A stretch of DNA of 9,848 bases from Gammaproteobacteria bacterium (GCA_030637945.1 DAOWFN010000091.1:1-9848), one strand, 5' to 3'. Shown: positions 1-7,857, numbered from the stretch's first letter. Translations and numbers: made by a program. The notes: generated from the sequence alone by a model not told the origin.

Positions 1-1759
1 AATTTCTCCAGTTATTCTGTTTGGCGATGTGAAGTTTTTTGTAGCCTTCAAGCAGTTTGTTGTGCGCAACAAAACCGTCAAGACTTAATCCCGGGCTATG
101 TAAGCCGGGGAAATTATCCTTGCCTGATATTACGTTCATAGCATTTGATAAAGTTTGTTCATTAAACATTAGCTTAAGACTATCCGTGTAGTCATCTAAT
201 GGTTGTTCGTTCATATTTATCTCGAGCAGCGCCTGAATGCATAAATAAAAACGTGTAGCATCCTGGTCGAGCTGTTCGATATGCAGACACCAGTTAACCC
301 ATTCGATGGCTTCATCATTTTTTAGCGCGAGACATAACATGGCTTTAAGTTCACCGATCCTTAGCGTTGCCCATGTCGTCCCGGGGTCGGGTGCAACACC
401 GATGAATTCTGCAACGCGTTGATAATCGTTGTATCCGCCTTCATTGAGCCGGTCAAAAATAGATGACCAGCCGGATTCATCTAGTCGTTTTAAGGTAAGG
501 ATCTCTTCACGAAATAAAGCCCCTTCGTTATTGTTGTTCCAGACCAGGTCGTCAACGGGATAGATGTCAGACATGCCGGGTACGATGATGCGGCAGGAAT
601 ATACATTTAGGTGCTCATAATCTGAGATGTAGATATCAAAGCCCAGGTCATGAATGATGTCACGCAGGTAACTGAACTCATCGGTTGTCGATGCATCATG
701 GTCCCAGTCACTAAATTCATAATCAGGTTTGTTTTTAAAGAAGTCGTAGGCGATCAATCCGCTGGAATCGATAAAATGTGTCTCCAGGTTATGGTGATCG
801 GCAACCTCGTCCAGATCGAAACTGGGTGACTGGAATCCATCGAGTTGATCGAGATCTCGTCCTTGTAATAATTCAGTCACGGTACGTTCTAAAGCAACCT
901 CAAAGCTCGGGTGTGCACCGAAAGAGGCAAATACTGTCGCGTTAGATGCGTTTATCAACGTCACGCTCATCACCGGGTAACGGCCGCCCAAAGAAGCATC
1001 GGCTATGCGTAAGTTGTAGCCATGCTGCTCAAGTTTACTGATAGCTTCCACGATCTGCGGGAAGCGCTGTAATACAGAGTCGGGCACTTCGGGTAAGCAG
1101 ATACCTTCGGCGATGATTTTATTTTTAATGTAGCGTTCGAACACTTCAGACAGGCTTTGCACGCGTGCTTCATTTTTGGTGTTGCCAGCAGACATGCCAT
1201 TGCTAACGTATGAGTTGCCAATAATATTTATCGGAAACCAGATATCTTTGCCATCACGTTGGCGTTGATACGGGCAGGCGCAAATACCACGTTCTCCTGT
1301 ACCGGAATTGGTATCGAAAATTTTTGAGGCGGTAAGTTCTTTGTCCGGGTCGTAATACGCCCAGAGTTTTTCATCGAGCAGACCGTCAGGTATTTTATCG
1401 TTTGCCTTTTCAGACGAAGCATCGTTATTAAACCAGCGCTCGTCAGGATAGTGAACGAAGTCACCGTTAGCGAAGTCTTCACCCAGATAAAAGTCGGCAA
1501 AAAAGTAGTTACAGCTCAAACGTTCAAAATATTCACCCAGTGCGCTGGCAAGGCACGATTTTTTGGTGGTGCCTTTGCCGTTGGTGAACATCAAACCACA
1601 ATCTTTATCGCGAATATGAACAGAGAAGACATTAGGTACAGGGTTTAGCCATGAGGCTTCTTCTACATCAATATTTAATGCTTTTAATTTTTCGAGCATC
1701 GAATCGATGGACTCTTCAAGTGCTGCGTCTTTGCCTTTAATAAAAGTTTTTTCGCTCAT
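1..1759 (-). CDS. ycaO: YcaO protein, ribosomal protein S12 methylthiotransferase accessory factor (3' end cut by window)
   Basis: I translated this frame by hand: 586 complete codons are open from the ATG at 1759 down to position 2, and the frame runs off the left edge. E. coli YcaO has 586 residues and ends with a similar Ala-Lys-rich helix, so only a few residues should be missing. Visible family features are the N-terminal GKDAALE (residues 9-15) and EEASWLNPVPNV (33-44), the ATP-binding helices with E-x-x-E-R at 76-80 (EYFER) and 205-209 (EVFER), NGMSAGNT (187-194), ETHFIDSSGL (326-335), VPGMSDIYP (393-401) and LRIGELKAML (466-475). YcaO-fold proteins use ATP to activate amide carbonyls. 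The E. coli protein has no azoline substrate and is genetically linked to RimO, which methylthiolates S12. No proline-rich azoline-type C-terminus is seen, which fits that class. The start overlaps the stop of the upstream membrane gene in ATGA, suggesting translational coupling. Confidence 0.95.
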   Translation of the reverse strand, partial: MSEKTFIKGKDAALEESIDSMLEKLKALNIDVEEASWLNPVPNVFSVHIRDKDCGLMFTNGKGTTKKSCLASALGEYFERLSCNYFFADFYLGEDFANGDFVHYPDERWFNNDASSEKANDKIPDGLLDEKLWAYYDPDKELTASKIFDTNSGTGERGICACPYQRQRDGKDIWFPINIIGNSYVSNGMSAGNTKNEARVQSLSEVFERYIKNKIIAEGICLPEVPDSVLQRFPQIVEAISKLEQHGYNLRIADASLGGRYPVMSVTLINASNATVFASFGAHPSFEVALERTVTELLQGRDLDQLDGFQSPSFDLDEVADHHNLETHFIDSSGLIAYDFFKNKPDYEFSDWDHDASTTDEFSYLRDIIHDLGFDIYISDYEHLNVYSCRIIVPGMSDIYPVDDLVWNNNNEGALFREEILTLKRLDESGWSSIFDRLNEGGYNDYQRVAEFIGVAPDPGTTWATLRIGELKAMLCLALKNDEAIEWVNWCLHIEQLDQDATRFYLCIQALLEINMNEQPLDDYTDSLKLMFNEQTLSNAMNVISGKDNFPGLHSPGLSLDGFVAHNKLLEGYKKLHIAKQNNWRN

Positions 1760-2385
1760 GATCTTATAGTCTGTATTTGTTTATTGTGAATGTTGCTTAG
1801 TAGTAATAAAGCCGAACAGGCGCCGATTAATGCCCATGCCATATCTGACTGCGTGTCCCAGATATATCCTTGTGTGCCCAGAAATGCTTCAGCAGCTTCG
1901 CTGCTTATCAGTGCGACCCACCATTCTATTAATTCGTAAAAGGCGCTAAAGGCGAGACAGAAACAGATGGTGAAAAAGTGCGTATAAGCTTTACTGTCGA
2001 TGATCTTTAGTCGAATAATAATTTCACGGCAGATGATTGCAGGCACGAAACCCTGGGCAAAATGTCCGACTTTGTCGTAGTTGTTTCTAGATTGGTCCAG
2101 CGTTTCTTTTATGGTGTCGAAGAAGGGGACTTCGGCGTAAGTGTAATGACCGCCAACAAAAAGTATCCAGCAATGTATCAAGATAAGGATGTAGCTTAAT
2201 GTCGTCAGGGGGAACCTTAGACGGGTCGTCGCTAAGATGATAAATGCAATAACGGCCGGTGTTACTTCAAGTACCCAGGTGGGAAAATCTTTAGGGTTGA
2301 TCGCCGACCAGATAAAAACTATAAAAAATAGCGCTGTCCAAACAACCGGGGGTAAAGCGGTATAGGGTTTATTAGTGTCTATCAT
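1756..2385 (-). CDS. DUF2238 (YjdF-like) inner-membrane protein
   Basis: This 209-residue, strongly hydrophobic protein has about six predicted membrane segments (near residues 12-30, 38-54, 62-78, 108-122, 134-158 and 181-197). It carries the polar motifs I associate with the DUF2238/YjdF family: GGHYTYAEVPFFD (78-90), RNNYDKVGHFAQG (99-111), FYELIEWW (149-156) and FLGTQGYIWDTQSDM (168-182). The length matches E. coli YjdF. The clustered His, Glu and Asp residues inside membrane-associated motifs suggest a functional site, but the family has no established activity that I know, so none is assigned. It begins 9 bases after bcp and its TGA lies inside ATGA with the ycaO start, so it is almost certainly co-transcribed with both. 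The ribosome-binding site is weak, which suits coupling to bcp. No truncation is seen. Confidence 0.88.
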   Translation of the reverse strand: MIDTNKPYTALPPVVWTALFFIVFIWSAINPKDFPTWVLEVTPAVIAFIILATTRLRFPLTTLSYILILIHCWILFVGGHYTYAEVPFFDTIKETLDQSRNNYDKVGHFAQGFVPAIICREIIIRLKIIDSKAYTHFFTICFCLAFSAFYELIEWWVALISSEAAEAFLGTQGYIWDTQSDMAWALIGACSALLLLSNIHNKQIQTIRS

Positions 2386-2394
2386 TAAAAGTTG

Positions 2395-2859
2395 TTATTT
2401 GTGTTTTTTACAGGCATCCAGTACCTGTTCCACATGTTCTTTAACTTTGACGCCTCTCCATTCTTCCAGGAGAACTCCTTTTTCGTCGATTAAAAATGTG
2501 CTTCGGTCAATGCCCATATATTCACGACCGTAAAGTTTTTTGAGTTTGATGACATCGAACTGCTTGCATAGAGTTTCATCTTCGTCAGACAGTAGATCAA
2601 AATTAAATTTCTGTTTTGTTTTGAAGTTTTCATGACGTTTCATACTGTCGCGCGATACACCTAAAATAACGGTGTTTTGCCGGGTAAATTTTGCTTTCGC
2701 ATCACGAAAGTTCTGACCTTCCGTGGTGCAGCCGGGAGTGCTGTCTTTAGGGTAAAAATAAAGAACAATTTTTTTGCCTGCCAGGTCTTTCAGGCTAATG
2801 GTTTTTTCACCTGTTGATGGACGTGAAAAATTCTTAACTTTTTTACCGATTGTTACCAT
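2395..2859 (-). CDS. bcp: Thioredoxin-dependent thiol peroxidase (peroxiredoxin Q / Bcp)
   Basis: A 154-residue peroxiredoxin of the BCP/PrxQ group, the usual length. It reduces hydrogen peroxide and organic hydroperoxides in the cytoplasm using thiols. The active site is intact: YFYPKDSTPGCT at 34-45 has the conserved Pro, Thr and peroxidatic Cys44, followed by EGQNFRD, and the supporting Arg is probably R119 in GIDRSTFLID. At the position five after Cys44, where E. coli Bcp has its resolving Cys, this protein has Gln49. The other cysteines are Cys98 and Cys150. It therefore belongs to the variants that lack the close CxxxxC pair and must use another resolving thiol or an external one. The start is supported by AGG about 8-10 bases upstream of the ATG. 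It lies 76 bases downstream of gcvR, the same pairing as in E. coli, and 9 bases before the DUF2238 gene. Confidence 0.95.
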   Translation of the reverse strand: MVTIGKKVKNFSRPSTGEKTISLKDLAGKKIVLYFYPKDSTPGCTTEGQNFRDAKAKFTRQNTVILGVSRDSMKRHENFKTKQKFNFDLLSDEDETLCKQFDVIKLKKLYGREYMGIDRSTFLIDEKGVLLEEWRGVKVKEHVEQVLDACKKHK

Positions 2860-2935
2860 GTTTATTACCTGACTGAGAGTGTCGTTGTGTTGGGTTTCGC
2901 TTTGTTCAACTGGAAAAGGACGTTTTATTTAGCGT

Positions 2936-3460
2936 TTACAGGTTCGTTAATTCTGCATCCAGATTAAGTTCATCACATGTGTCCATGAAGGACTCACGCA
3001 GTTGTGCAATATTAGTCTCTGCAGGAATCCCGATGGTCATATGCAATGCAAACATCGGTGACCCCGTATGTGGTGCTGAATAGCTTTCAGTCTGTAAATT
3101 GACAATATTAATATCTCGGCTAGAAAAGAAGCCGGCTATATTGCCTACGATGCCAGGATGATCCAATGCGGCAACCTCGACGGAATAGGGGATCGTATTG
3201 TCTGTAGTGTCTGGTTCAGTGGTGGGTTTTACCAGCAGGCTCATCTGTAGCTCTTGCTCGATTTCTGGCACTTCCGATTGTAATGCATCGAGTGATGACA
3301 GCGCACCTCTAACAAGTAACAAAATGGCAAATTCACCACCGAGCACCGTCATGCGACTGTCTTCAATATTTAAATCATGATTGTAAATGATATTACTGAG
3401 TTCATCGATAATACCCGGGCGGTCGGCACCAAGTGCGGAAATAACAAGTTTTGTTGTCAT
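2936..3460 (-). CDS. gcvR: ACT-domain regulator, GcvR-type (glycine cleavage system repressor homologue)
   Basis: From the ATG at 3460 the protein has 174 residues, close to E. coli GcvR (190). It has two ACT domains: residues about 4-78, beginning LVISALGADRPGIIDELS with NIEDSRM at 31-37, and about 94-170, with DHPGIVGNIAGFF at 100-112 and DINIVNL at 116-122. ALGADRPGI and NIEDSR match E. coli GcvR. GcvR controls glycine cleavage genes through GcvA by protein contact and has no DNA-binding domain, and none is seen here. The frame stays open to a TTG at 3526, which would add 22 residues. I prefer the ATG because it places the first ACT strand at the N-terminus as in homologues, although its ribosome-binding site is poor. 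The position between bcp and dapA agrees with the E. coli order. Whether it regulates glycine cleavage in this organism is inferred. Confidence 0.87.
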   Translation of the reverse strand: MTTKLVISALGADRPGIIDELSNIIYNHDLNIEDSRMTVLGGEFAILLLVRGALSSLDALQSEVPEIEQELQMSLLVKPTTEPDTTDNTIPYSVEVAALDHPGIVGNIAGFFSSRDINIVNLQTESYSAPHTGSPMFALHMTIGIPAETNIAQLRESFMDTCDELNLDAELTNL

Positions 3461-3812
3461 AATTTTTTTAGCAAGAATTGCGTGTTTAAACTGATGGCAC
3501 AGTGTAAACAAAAATTGCCCAAACAAAAAGCACTAGTTACTATAAAAGAGCCTGTAAAGGGATAGTGTGACGTGGTCTGTAAGCTTAAAAATGTAGGTGC
3601 GAAAAAACTATCTGGAATTGTTTTTCACGTAAGCCCCAAAGGGCTTCTACATGGATGTAGATGTTAGGGTAACGCAGGAGCGGTTACCGAGTGAAGCATA
3701 GGGATATGCTGAATAATTTATTCGTACAGCGGTGTCAATATATACGCTCATCGTGCGAATAAATTCGCACCTACAGTAAGAATGGGGGGTGGGAGTGAGA
3801 AGTTTGTATCGT
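3461..3812. other. Non-coding spacer between pilZ gene and gcvR
   Basis: About 350 bases without a credible gene. Most of it is taken up by the structured element at 3592-3775. The part next to gcvR (3461-3590) is AT-rich and should hold its promoter and leader. On the minus strand I see TATAGT- and TACACT-like -10 boxes there, but no convincing -35 at correct spacing. Next to the pilZ stop is a G-rich run, GGGGGGTGGGAG, near 3784-3795. No tRNA or known riboswitch was recognised. Confidence 0.6.
3592..3775. repeat. 184-base hairpin-rich element with 12-base terminal inverted repeats (MITE- or REP-like)
   Basis: The left end TGTAGGTGCGAA (3592-3603) is the exact inverse of the right end TTCGCACCTACA (3764-3775). 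Between them are consecutive short palindromes: AAGCCC/GGGCTT (3631-3646), TCTACAT/ATGTAGA (3646-3661), GGTAAC/GTTACC (3668-3688), AGCATA-GGGA-TATGCT (3695-3710, a GNRA-type loop), GAATA/TATTC (3711-3723) and GTGCGAA/TTCGCAC (3753-3770). No reading frame of note is present. The shape suits a small non-autonomous dispersed element. Copy number in the genome, and so the name repeat, is inferred. No clear target-site duplication is seen. Confidence 0.6.
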
Positions 3813-4178
3813 TTATCCTAGCTCGGATAACTCTCTCATCAACATAGCGGGATTGTTGGTGTTTAATTCGATCAGGCGTCTCAAATGCTGCAGGCTGTTG
3901 GCATCTATCTGTAACCACTTCAGCCCCCAGTTGCCGTTCTCACTACGGACGATATTTACCCGCGCATGGATGGAGACATCATCGCCAAGAAATAGTGCCA
4001 TGCCACAAGGGTTGTTCAGGTCGATATCCAGGTTTTCAGGTGGTTCGACAAGCATACCTTTAAGTGAGATATCCAGCAGGTTGCAGCTCCATTCTTCATT
4101 GCCGCATTGCATTAAAATTTCCGCGTTGAAGGGGATCCGGTTATAGCTGCGACGTTCTGATTCTTTTGATTTATTCAA
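3813..4178 (-). CDS. PilZ-domain protein, probable c-di-GMP receptor
   Basis: A 121-residue single-domain protein. The N-terminal RRSYNR (residues 9-14) supplies the RxxxR motif, and DISLKG (37-42) supplies the D/NxSxxG motif; together they form the c-di-GMP site of PilZ domains. The rest of the barrel follows (ARVNIVRSENGNWGLKW, about 72-88), then a C-terminal helix. All binding residues are present, so c-di-GMP binding is likely; the output is unknown. The start is TTG at 4178. In-frame codons upstream reach a TAA at 4200-4202 with no ATG or GTG, and the next internal ATG (residue 23) would remove RxxxR, so TTG is the only workable start. No clear ribosome-binding site is seen. It sits between gcvR and dapA, where E. 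coli has no such gene, and is divergent from dapA. Confidence 0.9.
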   Translation of the reverse strand: MNKSKESERRSYNRIPFNAEILMQCGNEEWSCNLLDISLKGMLVEPPENLDIDLNNPCGMALFLGDDVSIHARVNIVRSENGNWGLKWLQIDANSLQHLRRLIELNTNNPAMLMRELSELG

Positions 4179-4358
4179 TTTATGTGCCCGATTACTGTAT
4201 TAAAGCGCCATATGTAACCATTGATGGTTTTAGCTGCATGCATCGAGTATAGCTCGTGATTTCCAAATACCACGAAAAATGCGCATAAATACCAGTAAAT
4301 CATTGAAATAAAGGTGAAATATTGATTAACTGTGCGCCTTATTTTTTTGGGGTTTTCA
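4179..4358. promoter_or_regulatory. Divergent control region between pilZ gene and dapA
   Basis: 180 non-coding bases separate the two divergent starts, so promoters for both should lie here. Three small symmetric motifs lie within 41 bases: AACCAT-TG-ATGGTT (4216-4229), TGCATGCA (4235-4242) and CGAG-TATAG-CTCG (4244-4256). On the minus strand the last contains TATACT (4246-4251), a good -10 for the PilZ gene, but the -35 at 17-base spacing (CGTGGT) is poor. For dapA I see only weak candidates, such as TTGAAA near 4303. No lysine riboswitch structure was recognised. Confidence 0.4.
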
Positions 4359-5249
4359 ATGAGTAAAAGTGACATGTTTCGAGGCAGTATGGTGGCTTTG
4401 GTCACCCCGATGCAGGTCGACGGCAGTGTCGATTACCAAAGTCTGGCTGAGTTGGTCGAATTTCACATAGAAAACAACACTTCGGCAATCGTATCTATGG
4501 GCACGACCGGCGAGTCAGCTACACTGAACATGGACGAACATTGCGATGTGATGGCGCGTACTGTTGAAATGGCCAGGGGCAGAATCCCTGTGATAGCAGG
4601 TACCGGCGCAAATTCAACCTGGGAAGCGATTGAGTTAACTCGCTGTGCACAGCAGGGTGGTGCAGATGCCTGTCTGCTGGTTACCCCGTATTACAATAAA
4701 CCGACACAGGAAGGTTTGTTTCTGCATCATAAAAAAATTGCTGAAAGCGTGGATATCCCACAAATTCTGTACAATGTACCAGGTCGAACCGCGTGTGATA
4801 TGTTGCCAGAGACGGTTAAACGTCTGTCGGCTGTAGACAATATAATTGGTATCAAAGATGCCACAGGTGATCTGGATCGCCTTGCTGAGACACAGGCATT
4901 GCTGGCTGATGCCGACTTTGCGTTATACAGCGGGGATGACGAAACAGGCACCGAGTTCATGTTGCGTGGTGGAGATGGTGTTATCTCGGTGACCACCAAT
5001 GTCGCACCTAAAGCGATGGCGGCAATGTGTGAAGCAGCTCTGGCGGGTGATCGTGAGTTAGCGGAATCTTTAAATCAGCCGTTAACGGGGTTGCATTCTC
5101 GTCTGTTTTTGGAGGCCAATCCGATTCCAGTGAAATGGGCGCTTATGGATATGAAACTTATTCCCCCGGGCATACGTCTACCCATGACAGTGTTAGCCGA
5201 GAAATATCATCAACCGCTACGCGAAGCAATGCAACAAGCTGGGCTATAA
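4359..5249 (+). CDS. dapA: 4-hydroxy-tetrahydrodipicolinate synthase
   Basis: Class I aldolase that condenses pyruvate with aspartate semialdehyde, the first committed step to diaminopimelate and lysine. The translation aligns along its whole length with E. coli DapA from memory (292 residues; 296 here). Key residues, numbered from this start: Schiff-base Lys166 in IIGIKDATG, Tyr138 and Arg143 in ILYNVPGRT, Thr49-Thr50 in GTTGESATL, and Tyr112 (interface tyrosine) in TPYYNKP. The usual terminal NPIPVKWAL is also present. I chose the ATG at 4359, which has GGGG 7 bases upstream. The ATG at 4374 would give MFRGSMVALVTPM, exactly aligned with the E. coli N-terminus, and cannot be excluded. A further in-frame GTG at 4332 is less likely. 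bamC follows after 30 bases as a probable operon partner. The enzyme is cytoplasmic. Confidence 0.97.
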   Translation: MSKSDMFRGSMVALVTPMQVDGSVDYQSLAELVEFHIENNTSAIVSMGTTGESATLNMDEHCDVMARTVEMARGRIPVIAGTGANSTWEAIELTRCAQQGGADACLLVTPYYNKPTQEGLFLHHKKIAESVDIPQILYNVPGRTACDMLPETVKRLSAVDNIIGIKDATGDLDRLAETQALLADADFALYSGDDETGTEFMLRGGDGVISVTTNVAPKAMAAMCEAALAGDRELAESLNQPLTGLHSRLFLEANPIPVKWALMDMKLIPPGIRLPMTVLAEKYHQPLREAMQQAGL

Positions 5250-5279
5250 GCCAATACAAGTGGCTGGAGTATCTAATAA

Positions 5280-6410
5280 ATGAAGTTAATGAATATAAAA
5301 ATAATCAGTATCATTTCGATGCTGTTTACAGTTTCATCCTGTGGTCTTTTCGGTGGTGATGAACGGCCTGTTTATCAAGGCGCAGAATATTATAAAAACC
5401 TGGAAGTGCCACCTGACCTGACCGAGCCCGATACCGGCGGTCAGCTTCGAGTACCAAAGGCAAGCGACGAAGCATTACAGCGTTTTCGTGATAACAATAA
5501 ACTGGAAACGGTAATAACGCCAAAATTTGATGGCGTGCGTATAGTGAACTATGCCGGCAATAGCTGGCTAGAGATAGATAATAGCGTCGAATTTGTCTGG
5601 GGCAGGTTGCTTGAGTTCTGGGAAGGAGAGGGTATTAGTCTGGTGGAGATACGCCCTGAGCTCGGTTTTATGGAAACCGACTGGGTTGAACGGCTGGATG
5701 CTAACGCAGGTTTCTTTCGCTCTATGTTTCAACGATTTGAACCGGATCAAAAAGACAAGTTTCGTGTCCGTGTAGAAAGGTTCGATTATGATAATAAAAC
5801 ACGGTTGTATATCGCACATTCACGCATTGAACGTATTGTTCGAGGTGAATATGCCGATGAGTTTATATGGGAGACACGGCCAAGCGACCTGGAAGCAGAG
5901 CGTGAAATTATTTCTCGTATGGCTTTGTTTGCAGGTAAGAACGAAGAGCAGACATTACAGTTGCTAAATAATTATCGGCCTTATAGCTCGTTGGTAAAAA
6001 TTGATCGTACCAATACGACAGCACTGACCATGACCGGCAGTATGGATTTTGTCTGGCGCCGCGCAATGCGTGCATTGGATCGTATGCGTATGAAAGATAT
6101 TCGTGAACAGAAAGAAAACAATACTATCTACTTTATCGTCGGTGATATAGCCGATGAAGATATTCATACCGAAGATGATGATCTATCAAAGTCCAGCTGG
6201 CTGATGAACTTATTTACAGACGTTGATGAAAAAACACTGGCAACAAATACAAGCCGGCATTATCGTCTCGAGTTCACTGATGTTAAGGGGCGTATCCAGA
6301 TCGAAGTTAAGGATGAAAGAGACTCTCAGACAAGCGATGACGATGGTAACGTCTATGGCACTGCGTTGGCAGAGCAGTTAAGGAATGTTTTGGCTGAAAA
6401 GCTGGAATAA
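5280..6410 (+). CDS. bamC: Outer-membrane assembly lipoprotein BamC
   Basis: A 376-residue lipoprotein, a little longer than E. coli BamC (344). The N-terminus has lysines, a hydrophobic stretch (about 5-18) and a lipobox ending VSSC, so Cys21 should be lipidated after signal peptidase II cleavage. An acidic, flexible N-terminal stretch follows, with LEVPPDLTEPD at 41-51, the counterpart of the BamC segment that contacts BamD. Two globular helix-grip-like regions follow, about 85-195 and 235-345, the second with MDFVWRRAMRALDRM. BamC is an accessory part of the complex that inserts beta-barrel proteins. The start is supported by GGAG at 5266-5269, ten bases upstream; Met4 (5289) is an alternative. 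It lies 30 bases after dapA, the E. coli order. Sequence similarity in this family is low, so position and lipobox weigh strongly in the call. Confidence 0.9.
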   Translation: MKLMNIKIISIISMLFTVSSCGLFGGDERPVYQGAEYYKNLEVPPDLTEPDTGGQLRVPKASDEALQRFRDNNKLETVITPKFDGVRIVNYAGNSWLEIDNSVEFVWGRLLEFWEGEGISLVEIRPELGFMETDWVERLDANAGFFRSMFQRFEPDQKDKFRVRVERFDYDNKTRLYIAHSRIERIVRGEYADEFIWETRPSDLEAEREIISRMALFAGKNEEQTLQLLNNYRPYSSLVKIDRTNTTALTMTGSMDFVWRRAMRALDRMRMKDIREQKENNTIYFIVGDIADEDIHTEDDDLSKSSWLMNLFTDVDEKTLATNTSRHYRLEFTDVKGRIQIEVKDERDSQTSDDDGNVYGTALAEQLRNVLAEKLE

Positions 6411-6507
6411 TCTACAGCAAAAAAATAACGCTGAATCGATAATGCTTATTTCATCTGCGATGTGAGCCCAACGACTTCGCCGTAAAAAAACTATGAGAGA
6501 AGATTAA

Positions 6508-7857
6508 ATGACAAGCGATACACAAGATGCAACGGCTCAGCCTGCACCGGTTTCATTTATGGAGGCCGTTATATATTGGCTGAAATTAGGTTTTATCAGT
6601 TTCGGTGGGCCCGCGGGACAGATAAGCATGATGCATCAGGAACTGGTGGAAAAACGCAGATGGATTTCTGAGCATCGTTTTTTACACGCGCTTAATTACA
6701 CCATGGTTCTACCAGGGCCGGAAGCTCAGCAGCTAGCAACGTATATCGGCTGGTTGATGCATGGCGTATGGGGCGGTATTGCTGCCGGTGTTTTATTCGT
6801 ATTGCCGTCACTGTTTATTCTTATAGGTTTGACCTGGATTTATCTTTCCTTCGGTGATGTGCCTGCAGTAGAAGGTATTCTGTATGGCATTAAACCGGCG
6901 GTAACCGCCATCGTTGTTTTTGCCGCTTACCGTATTGGTTCCCGGGCACTAAGAAATAATGTATTACGCGCGATGGCAGTATTGGCTTTCATTGCTATCT
7001 TTGCTTTAGATATACCTTTCCCTTACATCGTATTAGCCGCCGGCATTATTGGTTATTTAGGTTCGCGTGTTTCACCTGAGCATTTTAAAGCAGGCGCTGG
7101 TCATGGCGCTTCGAAAGAAATCTATGGTCCGGCGATTATTGATGATGACACACCGCCGCCAGAGCACACTAAATTTAAATGGATCAGGTTTATTGCATTT
7201 TTATTGATAGGCCTGTTTATCGGTGGCGTGGTGATGGTAATGCTTTTTAATGCCTACGGATGGCAAGGTACACTGACACAGATGGGCTGGTTTTTTACTA
7301 AAGCCGCGTTAGTTACCTTCGGTGGCGCTTATGCTGTTCTGCCCTACGTCTATCAAGGGGGTGTCGAACAGTACGCATGGCTAACCGGTACACAGATGAT
7401 CGATGGTCTTGCACTGGGTGAAACAACACCAGGCCCACTGATTATGGTTGTTGCTTTCGTTGGTTTTGTCGGTGGCTGGACGAAAGAAATATTTGGTCCT
7501 GATTCACTTCTTATGGCGGGTGCAGCAGGTGCAAGTATCGCAACACTGTTTACATTTTTACCCTCATTTCTATTTATTTTATTAGGCGGCCCCGCAGTCG
7601 AGGCGACCAGAGATGATGTCAAATTTACCGCACCACTAACTGGAATAACGGCAGCAGTGGTAGGTGTTGTTCTCAACCTGGCGGCATTCTTTGCTTACCA
7701 CGTCCTCTGGCCGCAGGGCTTTGATGGAAATTTTGAATGGTTTTCTGCCTTGATAGGCGCGGCTGCTTTTGTTGCACTATTCAGATTCAAGGTTGGCATT
7801 GTTTCTGTTATTGGTGCATGTGCGGTGCTCGGTTTGGGTTATTCGTTATTGTTATAA
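6508..7857 (+). CDS. chrA: Chromate transporter, two-domain ChrA family
   Basis: A 449-residue membrane protein of the CHR family with two homologous halves. The first half has GFISFGGPAGQI (28-39), EKRRWIS (48-54) and the signature PGPEAQQLATYIGW (69-82). The second half has the parallel ALVTFGGAYAVLPY (267-280) and ETTPGPLIMVVAFVGF (305-320). About ten or more hydrophobic segments are visible, with a polar linker near 190-225. Characterised ChrA proteins export chromate driven by membrane potential, but many homologues are untested, so the substrate here is inferred from family. GAGAGAAG lies just upstream of the ATG, and 97 bases separate it from bamC. A GATAAT box at about 6438-6443 could give it its own promoter, though no good -35 is seen. 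No chrB or other resistance gene is nearby. It is followed by a terminator. Confidence 0.94.
   Translation: MTSDTQDATAQPAPVSFMEAVIYWLKLGFISFGGPAGQISMMHQELVEKRRWISEHRFLHALNYTMVLPGPEAQQLATYIGWLMHGVWGGIAAGVLFVLPSLFILIGLTWIYLSFGDVPAVEGILYGIKPAVTAIVVFAAYRIGSRALRNNVLRAMAVLAFIAIFALDIPFPYIVLAAGIIGYLGSRVSPEHFKAGAGHGASKEIYGPAIIDDDTPPPEHTKFKWIRFIAFLLIGLFIGGVVMVMLFNAYGWQGTLTQMGWFFTKAALVTFGGAYAVLPYVYQGGVEQYAWLTGTQMIDGLALGETTPGPLIMVVAFVGFVGGWTKEIFGPDSLLMAGAAGASIATLFTFLPSFLFILLGGPAVEATRDDVKFTAPLTGITAAVVGVVLNLAAFFAYHVLWPQGFDGNFEWFSALIGAAAFVALFRFKVGIVSVIGACAVLGLGYSLLL

Noticed and set aside
1003..1500. Two short minus-strand reading frames that could suggest a broken gene
   Set aside because: They are out of frame with the continuous 586-codon ycaO frame, which matches the family throughout; there is no frameshift.
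3461..3526. 22-residue N-terminal extension of GcvR from TTG
   Set aside because: The added residues have no counterpart in GcvR homologues known to me, and the ATG at 3460 starts directly before the first ACT strand.
3592..3775. CRISPR array or tRNA gene in the hairpin-rich spacer
   Set aside because: The palindromes differ from each other with no regular direct repeats, and no cloverleaf with conserved T-loop bases was found.
4179..4358. Lysine riboswitch in front of dapA
   Set aside because: The spacer is about the size of the aptamer alone and has to hold promoters too; no five-helix junction or terminator-antiterminator pair was seen.
4175..4405. 76-codon minus-strand frame crossing the dapA start
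   Set aside because: It is antisense to the dapA 5' end and covers the control region; its sequence resembles no protein and has no ribosome-binding site.
7353..7676. 107-codon minus-strand frame inside chrA
   Set aside because: It is the antisense shadow of a well-conserved membrane-protein region, with low-complexity Pro/Ser/Thr composition and no start signal.
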